From assembly GCA_964571235.1 (NCBI GenBank), contig CAZNAI010000003.1, positions 310,001 through 374,000 on the forward strand: DNA of 64,000 bases, read 5' to 3'. Positions 7,455 to 16,313 of the stretch are shown here, piece by piece. Source of the stretch: JACRAV01 sp964571235. GTDB lineage: Bacteria; Zixibacteria; MSB-5A5; GN15; FEB-12. A program made the position numbers and the translations under genes. Each line of letters begins with the position of its first letter. The first letter of the stretch is position 1. The notes below the pieces were generated by a model. That model ran no database searches. It was not told the DNA's origin and saw only the letters and a program-made list of their open reading frames with translations.

Positions 7455-9485
7455 TTACAGGTACGGTCTAAGGCTGGGGTACCTTGTGACAAGATCCATA
7501 ACATCAGTGGAATCTAACTGCGCACCTCGGGCTTCGGTAATGCGCTTTGAGGCCGTAACATAATCACCATCGTCGAGTAGCGATTCAATCCACTCTTTAA
7601 CTGACTCTGCGGGTGCATCTTCTCTCACCGCAATTCGTCGTAAGTTATTGACATACTTCTTCTCCTTTTCGATGTCTCTGTAGATATACTGAAGCGCCAA
7701 CAATGGTCGAAGAGACAACGTATCCAAACGGAACGACTTTGTGAGGTGGTACTCGGCTCTGTCGTACTCTTTGAGTCTATAGTAGGCCAAACCGAGGTTG
7801 AAGTGAACGATTGGGTATCCGGGTCTCAATCCGTCGACTACACGATAGCAATAGATCGCTGAATCGTACTTTTCCTGAACGACAAGCATCGAGCCGAGAT
7901 TCCCCCAGGCAGTCCAGTTTGACGGGTTGCGCTTAACGGCCCGGCGCAGTACCTCTACCCACTGTGCAGAGTCGATCGGCACCGATCCAAGCGGAGTGGA
8001 GCTTACGAGCACCTGTTCAGGATCACTTTGATACCATTGGTTGACTATTCGCCCGGCCGTAGCCGAATCACCGTTTTGGAGAAGATACTTCACGAGGATG
8101 TATTTGAGCGGTCCGGTCTTGTCCTTGTCCAGTTCGGCATAGTTTTCCAGATGCTGAACCATCATTGAAGGGTAAGTCAAGCAGGCCAATCTTGGTCCGA
8201 GTAACAGCACATTTAGAGCGAGAATGAGGCCGGATGCTTTGAGCGAGGTCAACTTTATCGGTGTTCGTAAGAGCAATGTAAGGGGGCCGACAATTAGGGG
8301 AATACCTGCAAATGCAAAGAGATCCCAATCGCGGGGCATACCCAGTTTTGCGTCAAATATGAACGTTGAGCCAAGGCACAAAGTCGATATGCTCCCGATT
8401 GTCAGCCATTCCAACTTTTCTTGAGTCACCTCTCGACGAGTCGCCTCGAGGGTCGTCAAGATGACCAGGATCGACGGTACCAAGTTAGGGATGATATTAA
8501 CCACATCTACCAAGTGATCAAGTGAGAGCATCGTATAGTGCCCCACAGTGAATTCGTCTTGTCTGAATGGCACGAGAGCAAGTCTGAAAAAGAGGTCGTT
8601 TGTGTAAATGTAGAAAAAGACTGCCGCCAGTCCAGCGGCGAGCACAGCCGCATAGGCGGTTCGTACGAGAATGTGGGCAGTGGTCACTTTCTGCCAAAGT
8701 GGAGTCGGACGAAGAACCAAGTAGAGTGAAACCGGGATTAGAACAACTCCGAAAATGTGAAAGAACACAGCGGCGCTTTGTGCGATGATAAGCCACATCG
8801 GATTGATTTCACGACGGCTAAGTTGGATTGCGCAGTATACATAGAGCAAAACTGAGACGGCGAATAATGCGTAGTTTTCGACATATCCGAAGAAGAGCAT
8901 GGAGAAACCGGAAGTGAGAACGCATAGCAGGAAGAGAACTCGGGCCAATCGGCCGGAAACTATCCTCGGTGTTAAGACCGTAAGGCATGTTATGAAGAAA
9001 ATACCGCCTACAAATGAGACAATCCGATAGGCGAGCAACGCTGTCGTTTCACCACCTCGCCCCAAAATCCCAAACAGCCAATATTGAAAGATACCGCCGC
9101 CGATCTCCCGCAGTTTCAAGAAGTGATTGTCTGTGGCGAGCAAACTCAACAACGTATACCCATCCCCCAAGAAGTGTGTCCGGGCGCGGAGGAAGTAAAA
9201 CAGCGCCAGCATGACAACCACAAAGCCGCCGACCAGCCAACGGTAGGTGATAGGTGTGATGTCGTCGCGATCTTTAAGCGTGCGGTCGATTACTCTGTCG
9301 ATCACCGTTGGAGCCGCCATACCGATGGCAAGTAGCAGGAACTTCACCCAAAGCGGAAAGTAGGCCCACCAGCTTATTCCCCAAACTCGGTATTCGGGGT
9401 AGAATGATGCCACAAAGAACGCGGCCACAGTCGCGTAATAGGCGACGAGGACAGAGATCGGCAGTTTATCGCCCCGAGGTGTCAT
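7455..9485 (-). CDS. Polytopic membrane protein with C-terminal TPR, GT-C-like
   Basis: Paralog of the protein at 4065-6074, 676 residues. It has ten or more membrane segments with the shared motifs RTHFLGDGYTLL, FFGYVENYALF and GMPRDWDLFAFAG, then a C-terminal TPR region (WTAWGNLGSMLVVQEKYDSA, then VHFNLGLAYYRLKEYDRAEY). The base composition looks poorer in GC than its neighbours. The ATG at 9485 has only a weak ribosome site. It sits upstream of the TPR protein and its paralog on the same strand, but the palindrome at 7162-7350 intervenes. A GT-C glycosyltransferase role is an inference from topology and the acidic first loop. Confidence 0.65.
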   Translation of the reverse strand: MTPRGDKLPISVLVAYYATVAAFFVASFYPEYRVWGISWWAYFPLWVKFLLLAIGMAAPTVIDRVIDRTLKDRDDITPITYRWLVGGFVVVMLALFYFLRARTHFLGDGYTLLSLLATDNHFLKLREIGGGIFQYWLFGILGRGGETTALLAYRIVSFVGGIFFITCLTVLTPRIVSGRLARVLFLLCVLTSGFSMLFFGYVENYALFAVSVLLYVYCAIQLSRREINPMWLIIAQSAAVFFHIFGVVLIPVSLYLVLRPTPLWQKVTTAHILVRTAYAAVLAAGLAAVFFYIYTNDLFFRLALVPFRQDEFTVGHYTMLSLDHLVDVVNIIPNLVPSILVILTTLEATRREVTQEKLEWLTIGSISTLCLGSTFIFDAKLGMPRDWDLFAFAGIPLIVGPLTLLLRTPIKLTSLKASGLILALNVLLLGPRLACLTYPSMMVQHLENYAELDKDKTGPLKYILVKYLLQNGDSATAGRIVNQWYQSDPEQVLVSSTPLGSVPIDSAQWVEVLRRAVKRNPSNWTAWGNLGSMLVVQEKYDSAIYCYRVVDGLRPGYPIVHFNLGLAYYRLKEYDRAEYHLTKSFRLDTLSLRPLLALQYIYRDIEKEKKYVNNLRRIAVREDAPAESVKEWIESLLDDGDYVTASKRITEARGAQLDSTDVMDLVTRYPSLRPYL

Positions 9486-9591
9486 GGTGAAAAGATAAGC
9501 GAGTAAACGCCGAAGTCAAAGCTGTCGGAATGGGGTAGAGGAGCGCAAACAGAGCCGTTCAGTGGTCCCAGCGCATCCAACCTCCACAAAC

Positions 9592-9622
9592 AAAAAACGG
9601 CGAACACACTGGTCCGCCGTTT
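9592..9622 (-). terminator. Rho-independent terminator for the beta-helix gene
   Basis: On the minus strand the stem AACGGCG / CGCCGTT with a twelve-base loop is followed directly by TTTT. It lies 23 bases after the stop of the gene at 9645-10916. Confidence 0.7.
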
Positions 9623-9644
9623 ACAATCTAATCTTGGTGTTTGT

Positions 9645-10916
9645 CTACGGGCAACTCGGGAGCGGATTGAGCGAGATAAACATGTGGTCGATCAGCGCTG
9701 TCAGATCCGAAATATCGATCGACCCTGCGGAGTCAGTGTTTGCCTCGTCGAAACAACAGAGCGGATTAAGTGAAATGAACATATGGTCGATCAATGCCGT
9801 CAGATCGGAAATATCCACACCCTGACCGCCATCGCAATCGACATTCCCCCGAGTGCCGAGGCAACAGGAAGTTGGTGTGCAAGGGCCAGAGCCCAATGCT
9901 CCAATGTTGGTGAAACACGGATTCCCCGGCCCAGCCAGACAGGGAGAACCGGTTAGCAAAGTAAATTTGCCGCCGGCGGTATCGCAAAATTTCGGATCAG
10001 CAGAAAACATTAAGGAGGTGTCGACAGTGGCATCGAAAACGTTCTGCCAGTCAACTGCATTGCCAAATACATCACTACACATCATTGAAACGCCGGGGAA
10101 ATACGTACCAGTCTTCTGTAGCCCCGCCACCCGGTTATACGCGATGATGTTTGCGTACAAATAGGTAAACACGGTATCTACTACCATCGGATCGGAGTTT
10201 ACTCCGACAAACCGCACGCCGCCGCTGTCATTGCAGACAATCGTACTACTACTGATCGTTCGCGCCGAATCGTTGTGCCATCCAAAAACTACACCGGCGC
10301 CGCGATTGTGGTCAATCACCACTTGCGATAGCATGGTTCCCCCGGTGCCGCCGGCGTCGAGGCCGACCGCAAATCCGTGCCCGAGGTTGTGGGAAACAAA
10401 GCAATACAAAAAGATTGGAGCCGCGCTACCAGCGGTGGTGACTCCGTGCGACGTATTATTTCTGATCACCGTGCCGATGAAAACCGGAGAGGCATTCACA
10501 CAATGAATGGCGCCGGTGTCGATCCCGCCGTCAGTGGCAAAATAGGCATTGATGATGGTAAATCCGACGACAATCGATTCGCCGGTTTCTCCTGAATGGA
10601 ACAAAAAGCCACCGTGATGTGAGCCGGCGGTTCCGCCGCAGTCAATAATCGTTACCTCGGCCTGCCCCGCGCCGTAGACTACGATCGCCTTGCCTTTGAA
10701 ATCGATATCGCGATTTCCGGCGCCCGAATATGTTCCCGGAGCTACTTCGACACTGTCGCCATTGGCCGCGGCATCGATCCCCGCCTGGATTGTGACAAGC
10801 TGTTCCCCGGCGCTCGCTGACCCAGCCGGGACCACTTTTAGCACACGGGCGCTCGCTAAACCGGCAACGCCGATCACTCCAATGACCGCCCAGAGCATGA
10901 GTTTGCGCACCAACAT
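9645..10916 (-). CDS. Secreted parallel beta-helix protein with dockerin-like tail
   Basis: Protein of 423 residues. A signal peptide (LMLWAVIGVIGVAGLASA) is followed by TIQAGIDAAANGDSVEVAPG, the typical opening of right-handed parallel beta-helix proteins of the NosD/pectate-lyase-like group, and then by irregular beta-helix coils. The last 70 residues hold two dockerin-like, EF-hand-type repeats, each ending DISDLTALIDHMFISLNPL. No catalytic residues can be assigned. The start was moved from a TTG to the ATG at 10916, which has GGGAGG seven bases upstream. The paralog at 11105-12343 is adjacent. A terminator follows. Likely an exported surface or extracellular protein. Confidence 0.75.
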   Translation of the reverse strand: MLVRKLMLWAVIGVIGVAGLASARVLKVVPAGSASAGEQLVTIQAGIDAAANGDSVEVAPGTYSGAGNRDIDFKGKAIVVYGAGQAEVTIIDCGGTAGSHHGGFLFHSGETGESIVVGFTIINAYFATDGGIDTGAIHCVNASPVFIGTVIRNNTSHGVTTAGSAAPIFLYCFVSHNLGHGFAVGLDAGGTGGTMLSQVVIDHNRGAGVVFGWHNDSARTISSSTIVCNDSGGVRFVGVNSDPMVVDTVFTYLYANIIAYNRVAGLQKTGTYFPGVSMMCSDVFGNAVDWQNVFDATVDTSLMFSADPKFCDTAGGKFTLLTGSPCLAGPGNPCFTNIGALGSGPCTPTSCCLGTRGNVDCDGGQGVDISDLTALIDHMFISLNPLCCFDEANTDSAGSIDISDLTALIDHMFISLNPLPSCP

Positions 10917-11104
10917 CAAAAACCTCCCGCGAATGCATTGTTCTGTTTCAAACCGAATAACCGATAGGCAACAAAGTGTACGAATGAATGGTATGCGAAG
11001 TTACCGCCAACGGCCGTTCACACACCTAAAGATAGGCCAATTGTAGAGCCAGTCAATCCAAATTTGGAAAGTCCCGGAGTCGAAAAGGCGTGTTAAAGAC
11101 GGCG

Positions 11105-12343
11105 TCACCCCCCAAAGCAATTGGGAGGCGCGACCAGCGAAAGGTACAGGTAGTCGATGAGCGCGGTCAGATCGGCGATATCTATAGCGCCCGATCCGTC
11201 CATATTGGCGGCGTCGAAGCAACAGACCGGCGTGAACGACACATACAGGAAGTCGATCATGCGGGTCAGGTCGGATATGTCGATTTGATTATTGGGGTCG
11301 CAGTCAACATTGCCAGGGAATCCGACACAACACGTGGCACAACCGGCAAAGTAGGCGCCGAGATCGATCCCGCACGGATTGTTGGGTGCCCGGCACGGTG
11401 AGTTTGCGGTTACTTCATATTCAACAGCTGAATGCCCTCGGCAAAACAGAGGATCAACCGACAACATGCACGAGGTGTCGGGATTCAAGCCAAAGATATT
11501 GCCTTGAGCGTTGGCATAGGTCAGATTGTTTTGGTAGTGTACGCCAGTGAAAAACGGCATAAAGTAGATTCCGCGCTTGGCATTGAACGCGATGACATTC
11601 TGCGCAATCACCGTAGAGGAATCCCACATCCCCGCAGTCGACGCGAGCGGCAAATCCCCCTGCAAGAACAGGCCGTCGCCGCCATTCTCAACAATCGTAT
11701 TGTTCATCACAAATGTAGAATCTATAGCCCGGGTCAGCACCATTCCACCAACAGCATTGTGATCGATTTGACAATAATGAACTCGAATCCCCGTCGACAG
11801 AAACGGGTACCCCGGCATATTGATACCCCACCCCGAATTGCTCGAAATCACTACGTCGATTATTCGGGGTCTCGCAGGTCCAAGAATCGAGATCCCGTGG
11901 GAGTGGTTATTCTGTACGACGCACGTGCTGATGAGCGGAGAACCGCCAAAGAGAGTTATCGCTCCCCGGTCGTGGTTGCCCAATGGGAAGTACGCGTTAG
12001 TGATTGCAAGGGCAATGATATTGGTGATAGTATCGCCCGCTCTAAATACGAACCCGCCGTGAGGGTCGCCCTCTGATCCACCACAGTCTATAACCGATAG
12101 ACCCGCCCCTTTACCGCTCACCAATAGGTGTTTTCCGTAAAACTCAATATCTCGATTCCCCGGCCCCGAAAATACACCCTCGCTCAACCGAATCTGGTCG
12201 CCGTTGACCGCCACATCGATCGCCGCCTGAATTGTCGGCTGGTCAGCAGGCACGTTGATAATGGCCGCCGAAATTTCTCCGGAAATGACAGCCGCATACA
12301 ACAATCCCAGCCCCACAATCGTACATACTGCATGATTTTTCAC
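11105..12343 (-). CDS. Secreted parallel beta-helix protein with dockerin-like tail
   Basis: Paralog of the neighbouring gene, 412 residues. A signal peptide (CTIVGLGLLYAAVISGEISA) is followed by PADQPTIQAAIDVAVNGDQI, beta-helix coils, and a C-terminal pair of dockerin-like repeats (QIDISDLTRMIDFLYVSF and AIDIADLTALIDYLYLSL) with CC between them. The open frame extends 47 codons further upstream, but the GTG at 12343 has GGAG eight bases ahead and is followed immediately by the signal peptide, so I chose it. Function is unknown; the beta-helix suggests binding or processing of polysaccharide. No cohesin partner is in the window. Confidence 0.72.
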   Translation of the reverse strand: MKNHAVCTIVGLGLLYAAVISGEISAAIINVPADQPTIQAAIDVAVNGDQIRLSEGVFSGPGNRDIEFYGKHLLVSGKGAGLSVIDCGGSEGDPHGGFVFRAGDTITNIIALAITNAYFPLGNHDRGAITLFGGSPLISTCVVQNNHSHGISILGPARPRIIDVVISSNSGWGINMPGYPFLSTGIRVHYCQIDHNAVGGMVLTRAIDSTFVMNNTIVENGGDGLFLQGDLPLASTAGMWDSSTVIAQNVIAFNAKRGIYFMPFFTGVHYQNNLTYANAQGNIFGLNPDTSCMLSVDPLFCRGHSAVEYEVTANSPCRAPNNPCGIDLGAYFAGCATCCVGFPGNVDCDPNNQIDISDLTRMIDFLYVSFTPVCCFDAANMDGSGAIDIADLTALIDYLYLSLVAPPNCFGG

Positions 12344-12599
12344 GACCACCGCTCCGTCGGTATACCACCGTTTGACGAGTGTGACACACAGGGGAGAAAG
12401 GCCGAAATCACACTCTGTGAACAGATCAAAGATACAATTGTCGCCAATTATGTCAAGGCGATTCTGGGCGGCTCCCCTTTGCATGACCTACCCGTTGCGC
12501 CATCGCCCGCCGGTTTCTATATTTACCTCCCCGCCAGATCCGGCGGGGAAGGCAAAGACTACGATGAACAATCAACGAATCAACAGATAGGACTTACCC

Positions 12600-14114
12600 A
12601 TGAACGCCCAAACAGCGTACGACGAACTCATTAAACAGGTAAAAGAAGTTTCCCTTCTTTCCTCCTGCGCCTCGGTCCTCGGATGGGACGAGCGCACCTA
12701 CATGCCCCGTCAGGGTGCCGCGTTTCGCGCCGATCAGCTCAGCTTGATCGCGGGAATGTGCCACGAGCAATTCACCTCCCCGAAAATCGGCGAATTGCTC
12801 TCCGCCGCGGAAAGCGACGGTCTGGCCAAAGATCCCACGTCAGACACCGCGGTGAATCTTCGCGAGATTCGGCACCAATACAACCGGTATACCAAACTCC
12901 CCAAAGAACTGGTCGAAGAACTGACCAAAGTAACTTCGCTGGCTCAGGGTGAATGGGGAGAGGCCCGCAAAAAATCAGATTTCAAGATGTTCCAGACCCG
13001 GCTCGCGCAGGTCATCGATCTGACCCGTAAAACCGCCGACGCCTATGGCTGGAAAGGTGAACCCTACAACGCCCTCCTCGACGGCTACGAGCCGGGCGCT
13101 ACAGTCGACGATGTCAACGCCGTCTTCGAGCCCCTCCGAGTTGATTTAGTCGAACTGCTCGCCAAGATCAAAAATGCGCCCAAGAAACCGGATGTCAGCA
13201 TTGTCGAACGGGAATACGATGTTGAGCTTCAGCGCGTATTCGGCGAAATGGTCGCCGCCGCCATCGGATTTGATTTCTCAGCCGGACGCCTCGATATAAC
13301 CACCCACCCGTTCTGCTCCGGATTCGGCACCGGCGATACCCGAATCACCACCCGGTACAATCCGAAACGACTCAACGACGCCCTCTTCGGGATCATGCAC
13401 GAGGCCGGCCACGGTCTTTATGAAATGGGCCTGAATAAAGCGAAATATTTCGGCACACCTCTCGGCGATGCGGTCTCGCTCGGTATACATGAGTCGCAGT
13501 CGCGGATGTGGGAAAACCAGGTCGGTCGCTCACGCGAGTTCTGGACCTATTTCCTTCCGCAGGCCCAGCGGATTTTCCGCGAATCGCTGGCCGGTGTGAC
13601 GGTCGACCAGTTCTACGGGGCTATCAACTATGTGACACCCTCGTACATCCGGGTCGAAGCCGACGAATGCACCTACAATCTGCATATCCTCCTCCGCTTT
13701 GAACTGGAGCGGGCGATAATCAAAGGCGATCTGAAAGTCGCCGACATTCCGGGCGAATGGAACAGCCGGTTCAAAAAGTACTTCGGTATCGAGGTCGACA
13801 AAGACGCCAACGGTTGCCTGCAGGATGTCCACTGGTCGGCCGGACTGATCGGGTATTTCCCGACCTACACGCTCGGCAATCTGTATTCGGCTCAGTTCTT
13901 TGCCAAAGCCAAGAGCGACGTGCCAAATCTTATGGGTCAGTTCGAGAAAGGCGATTTCAGTCAGTTGCTTGGCTGGCTCCGCAAGAATATCCACGAACAC
14001 GGCCAACGGTATCGGGCACGTGATCTGGGTCAGAAAGTGACCGGACAAGCGCTCTCGCACAAGCCGCTCATTGAGTATCTCAAGAAGAAATACTCGGAGA
14101 TTTACGGCATCTGA
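12600..14114 (+). CDS. Carboxypeptidase Taq, peptidase family M32
   Basis: Zinc or cobalt metallocarboxypeptidase of 504 residues, the usual M32 length. The active-site HEXXH is H267-E-A-G-H271 in MHEAGHGLYE. The N-terminus LLSSCASVLGWDERTYMP and the later HESQSRMWENQVGRS and YVTPSYIRVEADECTYNLHI are M32 signatures, the last supplying the third metal ligand region. The enzyme removes C-terminal residues, except proline, from peptides in the cytoplasm. AGGA eight bases before the ATG supports the start. It is transcribed alone and followed by a strong hairpin terminator. Confidence 0.93.
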   Translation: MNAQTAYDELIKQVKEVSLLSSCASVLGWDERTYMPRQGAAFRADQLSLIAGMCHEQFTSPKIGELLSAAESDGLAKDPTSDTAVNLREIRHQYNRYTKLPKELVEELTKVTSLAQGEWGEARKKSDFKMFQTRLAQVIDLTRKTADAYGWKGEPYNALLDGYEPGATVDDVNAVFEPLRVDLVELLAKIKNAPKKPDVSIVEREYDVELQRVFGEMVAAAIGFDFSAGRLDITTHPFCSGFGTGDTRITTRYNPKRLNDALFGIMHEAGHGLYEMGLNKAKYFGTPLGDAVSLGIHESQSRMWENQVGRSREFWTYFLPQAQRIFRESLAGVTVDQFYGAINYVTPSYIRVEADECTYNLHILLRFELERAIIKGDLKVADIPGEWNSRFKKYFGIEVDKDANGCLQDVHWSAGLIGYFPTYTLGNLYSAQFFAKAKSDVPNLMGQFEKGDFSQLLGWLRKNIHEHGQRYRARDLGQKVTGQALSHKPLIEYLKKKYSEIYGI

Positions 14115-14138
14115 TCCACATGGATCGCAACTCCAATC

Positions 14139-14176
14139 TGCCCCGGTCGACCTTGTAGCCGACCGGGGCAATTTTT
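14139..14176 (+). terminator. Rho-independent terminator after the M32 peptidase
   Basis: A ten-base stem, tgccccggtc / gaccggggca, with a twelve-base loop is followed by atttttg. It lies 25 bases after the stop codon. Confidence 0.85.
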
Positions 14177-14281
14177 GCCGGGGAACTGATAGTGACTTCC
14201 GAGGTTTAAATCTCGTATATGTACCCAGATATGACACCACTCCAACCAATCGATTTGGGCAAATCATAGGGCCAACACCAC

Positions 14282-15478
14282 ATGCACTCACTTTTCCCTG
14301 TCCTGTTCGCCTCATTCTGGATTCTCGTTCTGGGAATAGTCGACTTTCTCTTTCTGCGTCTGCTGAACAAGATCTGGTGGAAAAAACGTTGGGTGAAAAT
14401 CTGCGCTGTGATAGCGCCGATTTTCGGATTGCTGGCAGTGGTCGCCTGGGGTTTTGGGGTCTACCGTGGAGTAGAATGGCTGGCGATGGCGGGCGGAACC
14501 GCTCTTGCGCTGGTCTTTGTCACCGAGGTCTGCCTACTACTCACGCTCCCCATCTCGGGAATTCTCCACGGCGTAGACCATCTTTTGCACCGACATGCCG
14601 AGCGAACACAACCTGAGCCGAAATCATCGGCCGATCCCAAACGGCGTCTATTCCTCAAAACTGCGGCCGCCACGTTGCCTGTGGCATCTCTGGCGATGGG
14701 TGTTACCGGCGTTGGAAGGGCCATTGGCTCAATCAGCATTCCGCGTCGCACGATGGCCATCCCTGGGCTACATCCCGCGCTTGACGGGCTCCGCATTCTG
14801 CAAATATCTGACACTCATCTGTGGCACTATGTCACTCTGGATGATCTCACCGAACTGTGCACCCGCGCCGCTGACCTCAAGCCCGATCTGGTGCTGGTCA
14901 CCGGCGATGTCGCCGATAATCTGGCGCTCTTACCCGGCGCGCTCGACACCATCGCCCAACTCAAACCGCCGCTGGGAGCATTCGCCACGCTCGGAAACCA
15001 CGAATATTTCCGCGGAGTCGAAGAAGTGCGCCGCCTGTTTGACCGTTCTCCAATTCCGCTGTTTGTAGACACAGGCACGATGATCTCATCAGGCGAGCGG
15101 AGTTTCTTCTTGGCTGGTATCGACGATCCCCGTCGGCTAAGTCAGGCCGCACCCGACTTTTTCCCGCGTACGATTGATAAATCACTTCAAGGTCGTCCCG
15201 ACGGCGCGTTCACCATTTTAATGAGTCACCGTCCCGATGCCCTCGACTACGCCGCCACTAAACAGATCGGACTAACGCTCGCCGGTCACACTCACGGCGG
15301 TCAGGTTGGATTGTTCGGTCGCTCAGTGTTCGAGCCGGCCTTTCCTCAGAAATACCTCTGGGGCACCTATCGCAAAGATCAAAGTCTGCTCTATACGACC
15401 TCGGGTGCCGGACATTGGTTCCCGTTCCGACTCGGATGTCCGCCCGAAGCACCACTGCTGGAACTTCGCCGCGCATAA
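14282..15478 (+). CDS. Membrane-anchored metallophosphoesterase, YkuE-like
   Basis: Protein of 398 residues. Three or so hydrophobic segments occupy the first 100 residues, followed by a basic linker (KRRLFLKTAA) that looks like a twin-arginine-type or anchor segment. The calcineurin-like domain follows with all its metal motifs: ISDTHLW, VTGDVADN, LGNHEYF, MSHRP and GHTHGGQ. It would hydrolyse phosphomonoesters or diesters with two metals, with the catalytic domain outside the membrane. Relatives include the YkuE phosphodiesterases and the UDP-2,3-diacylglucosamine hydrolase LpxG type, so a lipid A role is possible but unproven. The ATG has no strong ribosome site. Confidence 0.85.
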   Translation: MHSLFPVLFASFWILVLGIVDFLFLRLLNKIWWKKRWVKICAVIAPIFGLLAVVAWGFGVYRGVEWLAMAGGTALALVFVTEVCLLLTLPISGILHGVDHLLHRHAERTQPEPKSSADPKRRLFLKTAAATLPVASLAMGVTGVGRAIGSISIPRRTMAIPGLHPALDGLRILQISDTHLWHYVTLDDLTELCTRAADLKPDLVLVTGDVADNLALLPGALDTIAQLKPPLGAFATLGNHEYFRGVEEVRRLFDRSPIPLFVDTGTMISSGERSFFLAGIDDPRRLSQAAPDFFPRTIDKSLQGRPDGAFTILMSHRPDALDYAATKQIGLTLAGHTHGGQVGLFGRSVFEPAFPQKYLWGTYRKDQSLLYTTSGAGHWFPFRLGCPPEAPLLELRRA

Positions 15479-15744
15479 TCACGCCATTCACACACACAAA
15501 ATCGCGCGATCATCATCGCATCTTCACCCTCGAGCGGTTTCAGTCGAAAGAGACCTCTTCACGTTGTTGTCAAACTTTTTTTGATTTTTTGGTGTTTTTT
15601 TGTTGCGCCAATAATTAAACACTATCATAATAAGCGCGGAATGAGCGGGGATGCGACAGGGTTCACACGCTCCATCATTCCGAGAAGCAATGCGCAATAA
15701 GAAACCCAAACCCTTAATTCACCTTTAACGCTAAGGAGCAACAC
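15479..15744 (+). promoter_or_regulatory. AT-rich leader of the H1-like/SWIB gene
   Basis: The 266-base gap has T-runs near 15577-15602. A possible promoter follows: ttgcgc at 15603-15608 and cataat at 15626-15631 with 17 bases between. The leader to the ATG is over 100 bases. aaggag lies 8 bases before the ATG. The -35 match is weak. No repeat family is seen here. Confidence 0.35.
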
Positions 15745-16182
15745 ATGCCAGCGAAAAAGAAAGCCACCAAGAAAAAAGCCACCAAAAAGAAAGCTACCAA
15801 GAAGAAAGCAACGAAAAAGAAAGCAAAGAAAGCAGCGCCAAAAAAGAAAACTGCGTCTAAGAGGCGTGCGGCCCCTAGGAAAGGGCAGCCCCGGAAGGCG
15901 GCCGCAAAAGCTAAGGCCGCCCGTAAGCCGCGGAAACCGAACCCGGCGTTCATGAAACCAATGACGCCCTCAGCCGAACTCGGCGCTGTGGTTGGCGATC
16001 GCGCCATGCCGCGTACCGAAGTCACCAAAAAGCTGTGGGACTACATTAAGAAGAATGGACTGCAGGATTCGGAAAACCGTCGGATGATCAACGCAGACGA
16101 GCGTTTGGCGCCGATCTTCGGTGGCCGTAAGAAGGTCTCCATGTTTGAAATGACCAAGCTGGTCTCCAAGCATCTGAAGTAA
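15745..16182 (+). CDS. Histone H1-like lysine-rich protein with SWIB domain
   Basis: Protein of 145 residues. Residues 1-65 are almost only Lys, Ala, Thr, Arg and Pro, with five near-identical ATKKK units, like eukaryotic histone H1 tails and the bacterial Hc1/AlgP type. Residues about 72-145 form a SWIB/MDM2 domain (VTKKLWDYIKKNGLQD then RRMINADERLAPIF). The tail should bind DNA non-specifically and the SWIB part may contact protein. Such proteins are thought to shape the nucleoid. The ATG follows AAGGAG at eight bases. A strong terminator follows, so the gene is monocistronic, and the lysine codons make a low-complexity tract at 15755-15850. Confidence 0.88.
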   Translation: MPAKKKATKKKATKKKATKKKATKKKAKKAAPKKKTASKRRAAPRKGQPRKAAAKAKAARKPRKPNPAFMKPMTPSAELGAVVGDRAMPRTEVTKKLWDYIKKNGLQDSENRRMINADERLAPIFGGRKKVSMFEMTKLVSKHLK

Positions 16183-16203
16183 CCTTCCGCTTTCTTGGTA
16201 AAT

Positions 16204-16235
16204 AAACAGGCCGGCCCTCGCCGGCCTGTTTTTTT
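16204..16235 (+). terminator. Strong rho-independent terminator
   Basis: An eleven-base stem, aacaggccggc / gccggcctgtt, is followed by a run of T. It lies just after the H1-like/SWIB gene. Confidence 0.93.
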
Positions 16236-16313
16236 GTCCCCACTCGAGTCCATGAAAAACTTGCCCACCCCCGGCGACTGACGTAGCTTGATCAGGCCCA
16301 CAGTCACACATCT

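Noticed and set aside
13530..14315. 261-codon minus-strand frame opposite the M32 peptidase
   Set aside because: It is the antisense shadow of a strongly conserved gene, with no domain of its own.
15755..15850. Tandem short repeat in DNA that could be a CRISPR or microsatellite
   Set aside because: It encodes the ATKKK units of the H1-like tail in a strong gene with ribosome site and terminator, and there are no spacers.
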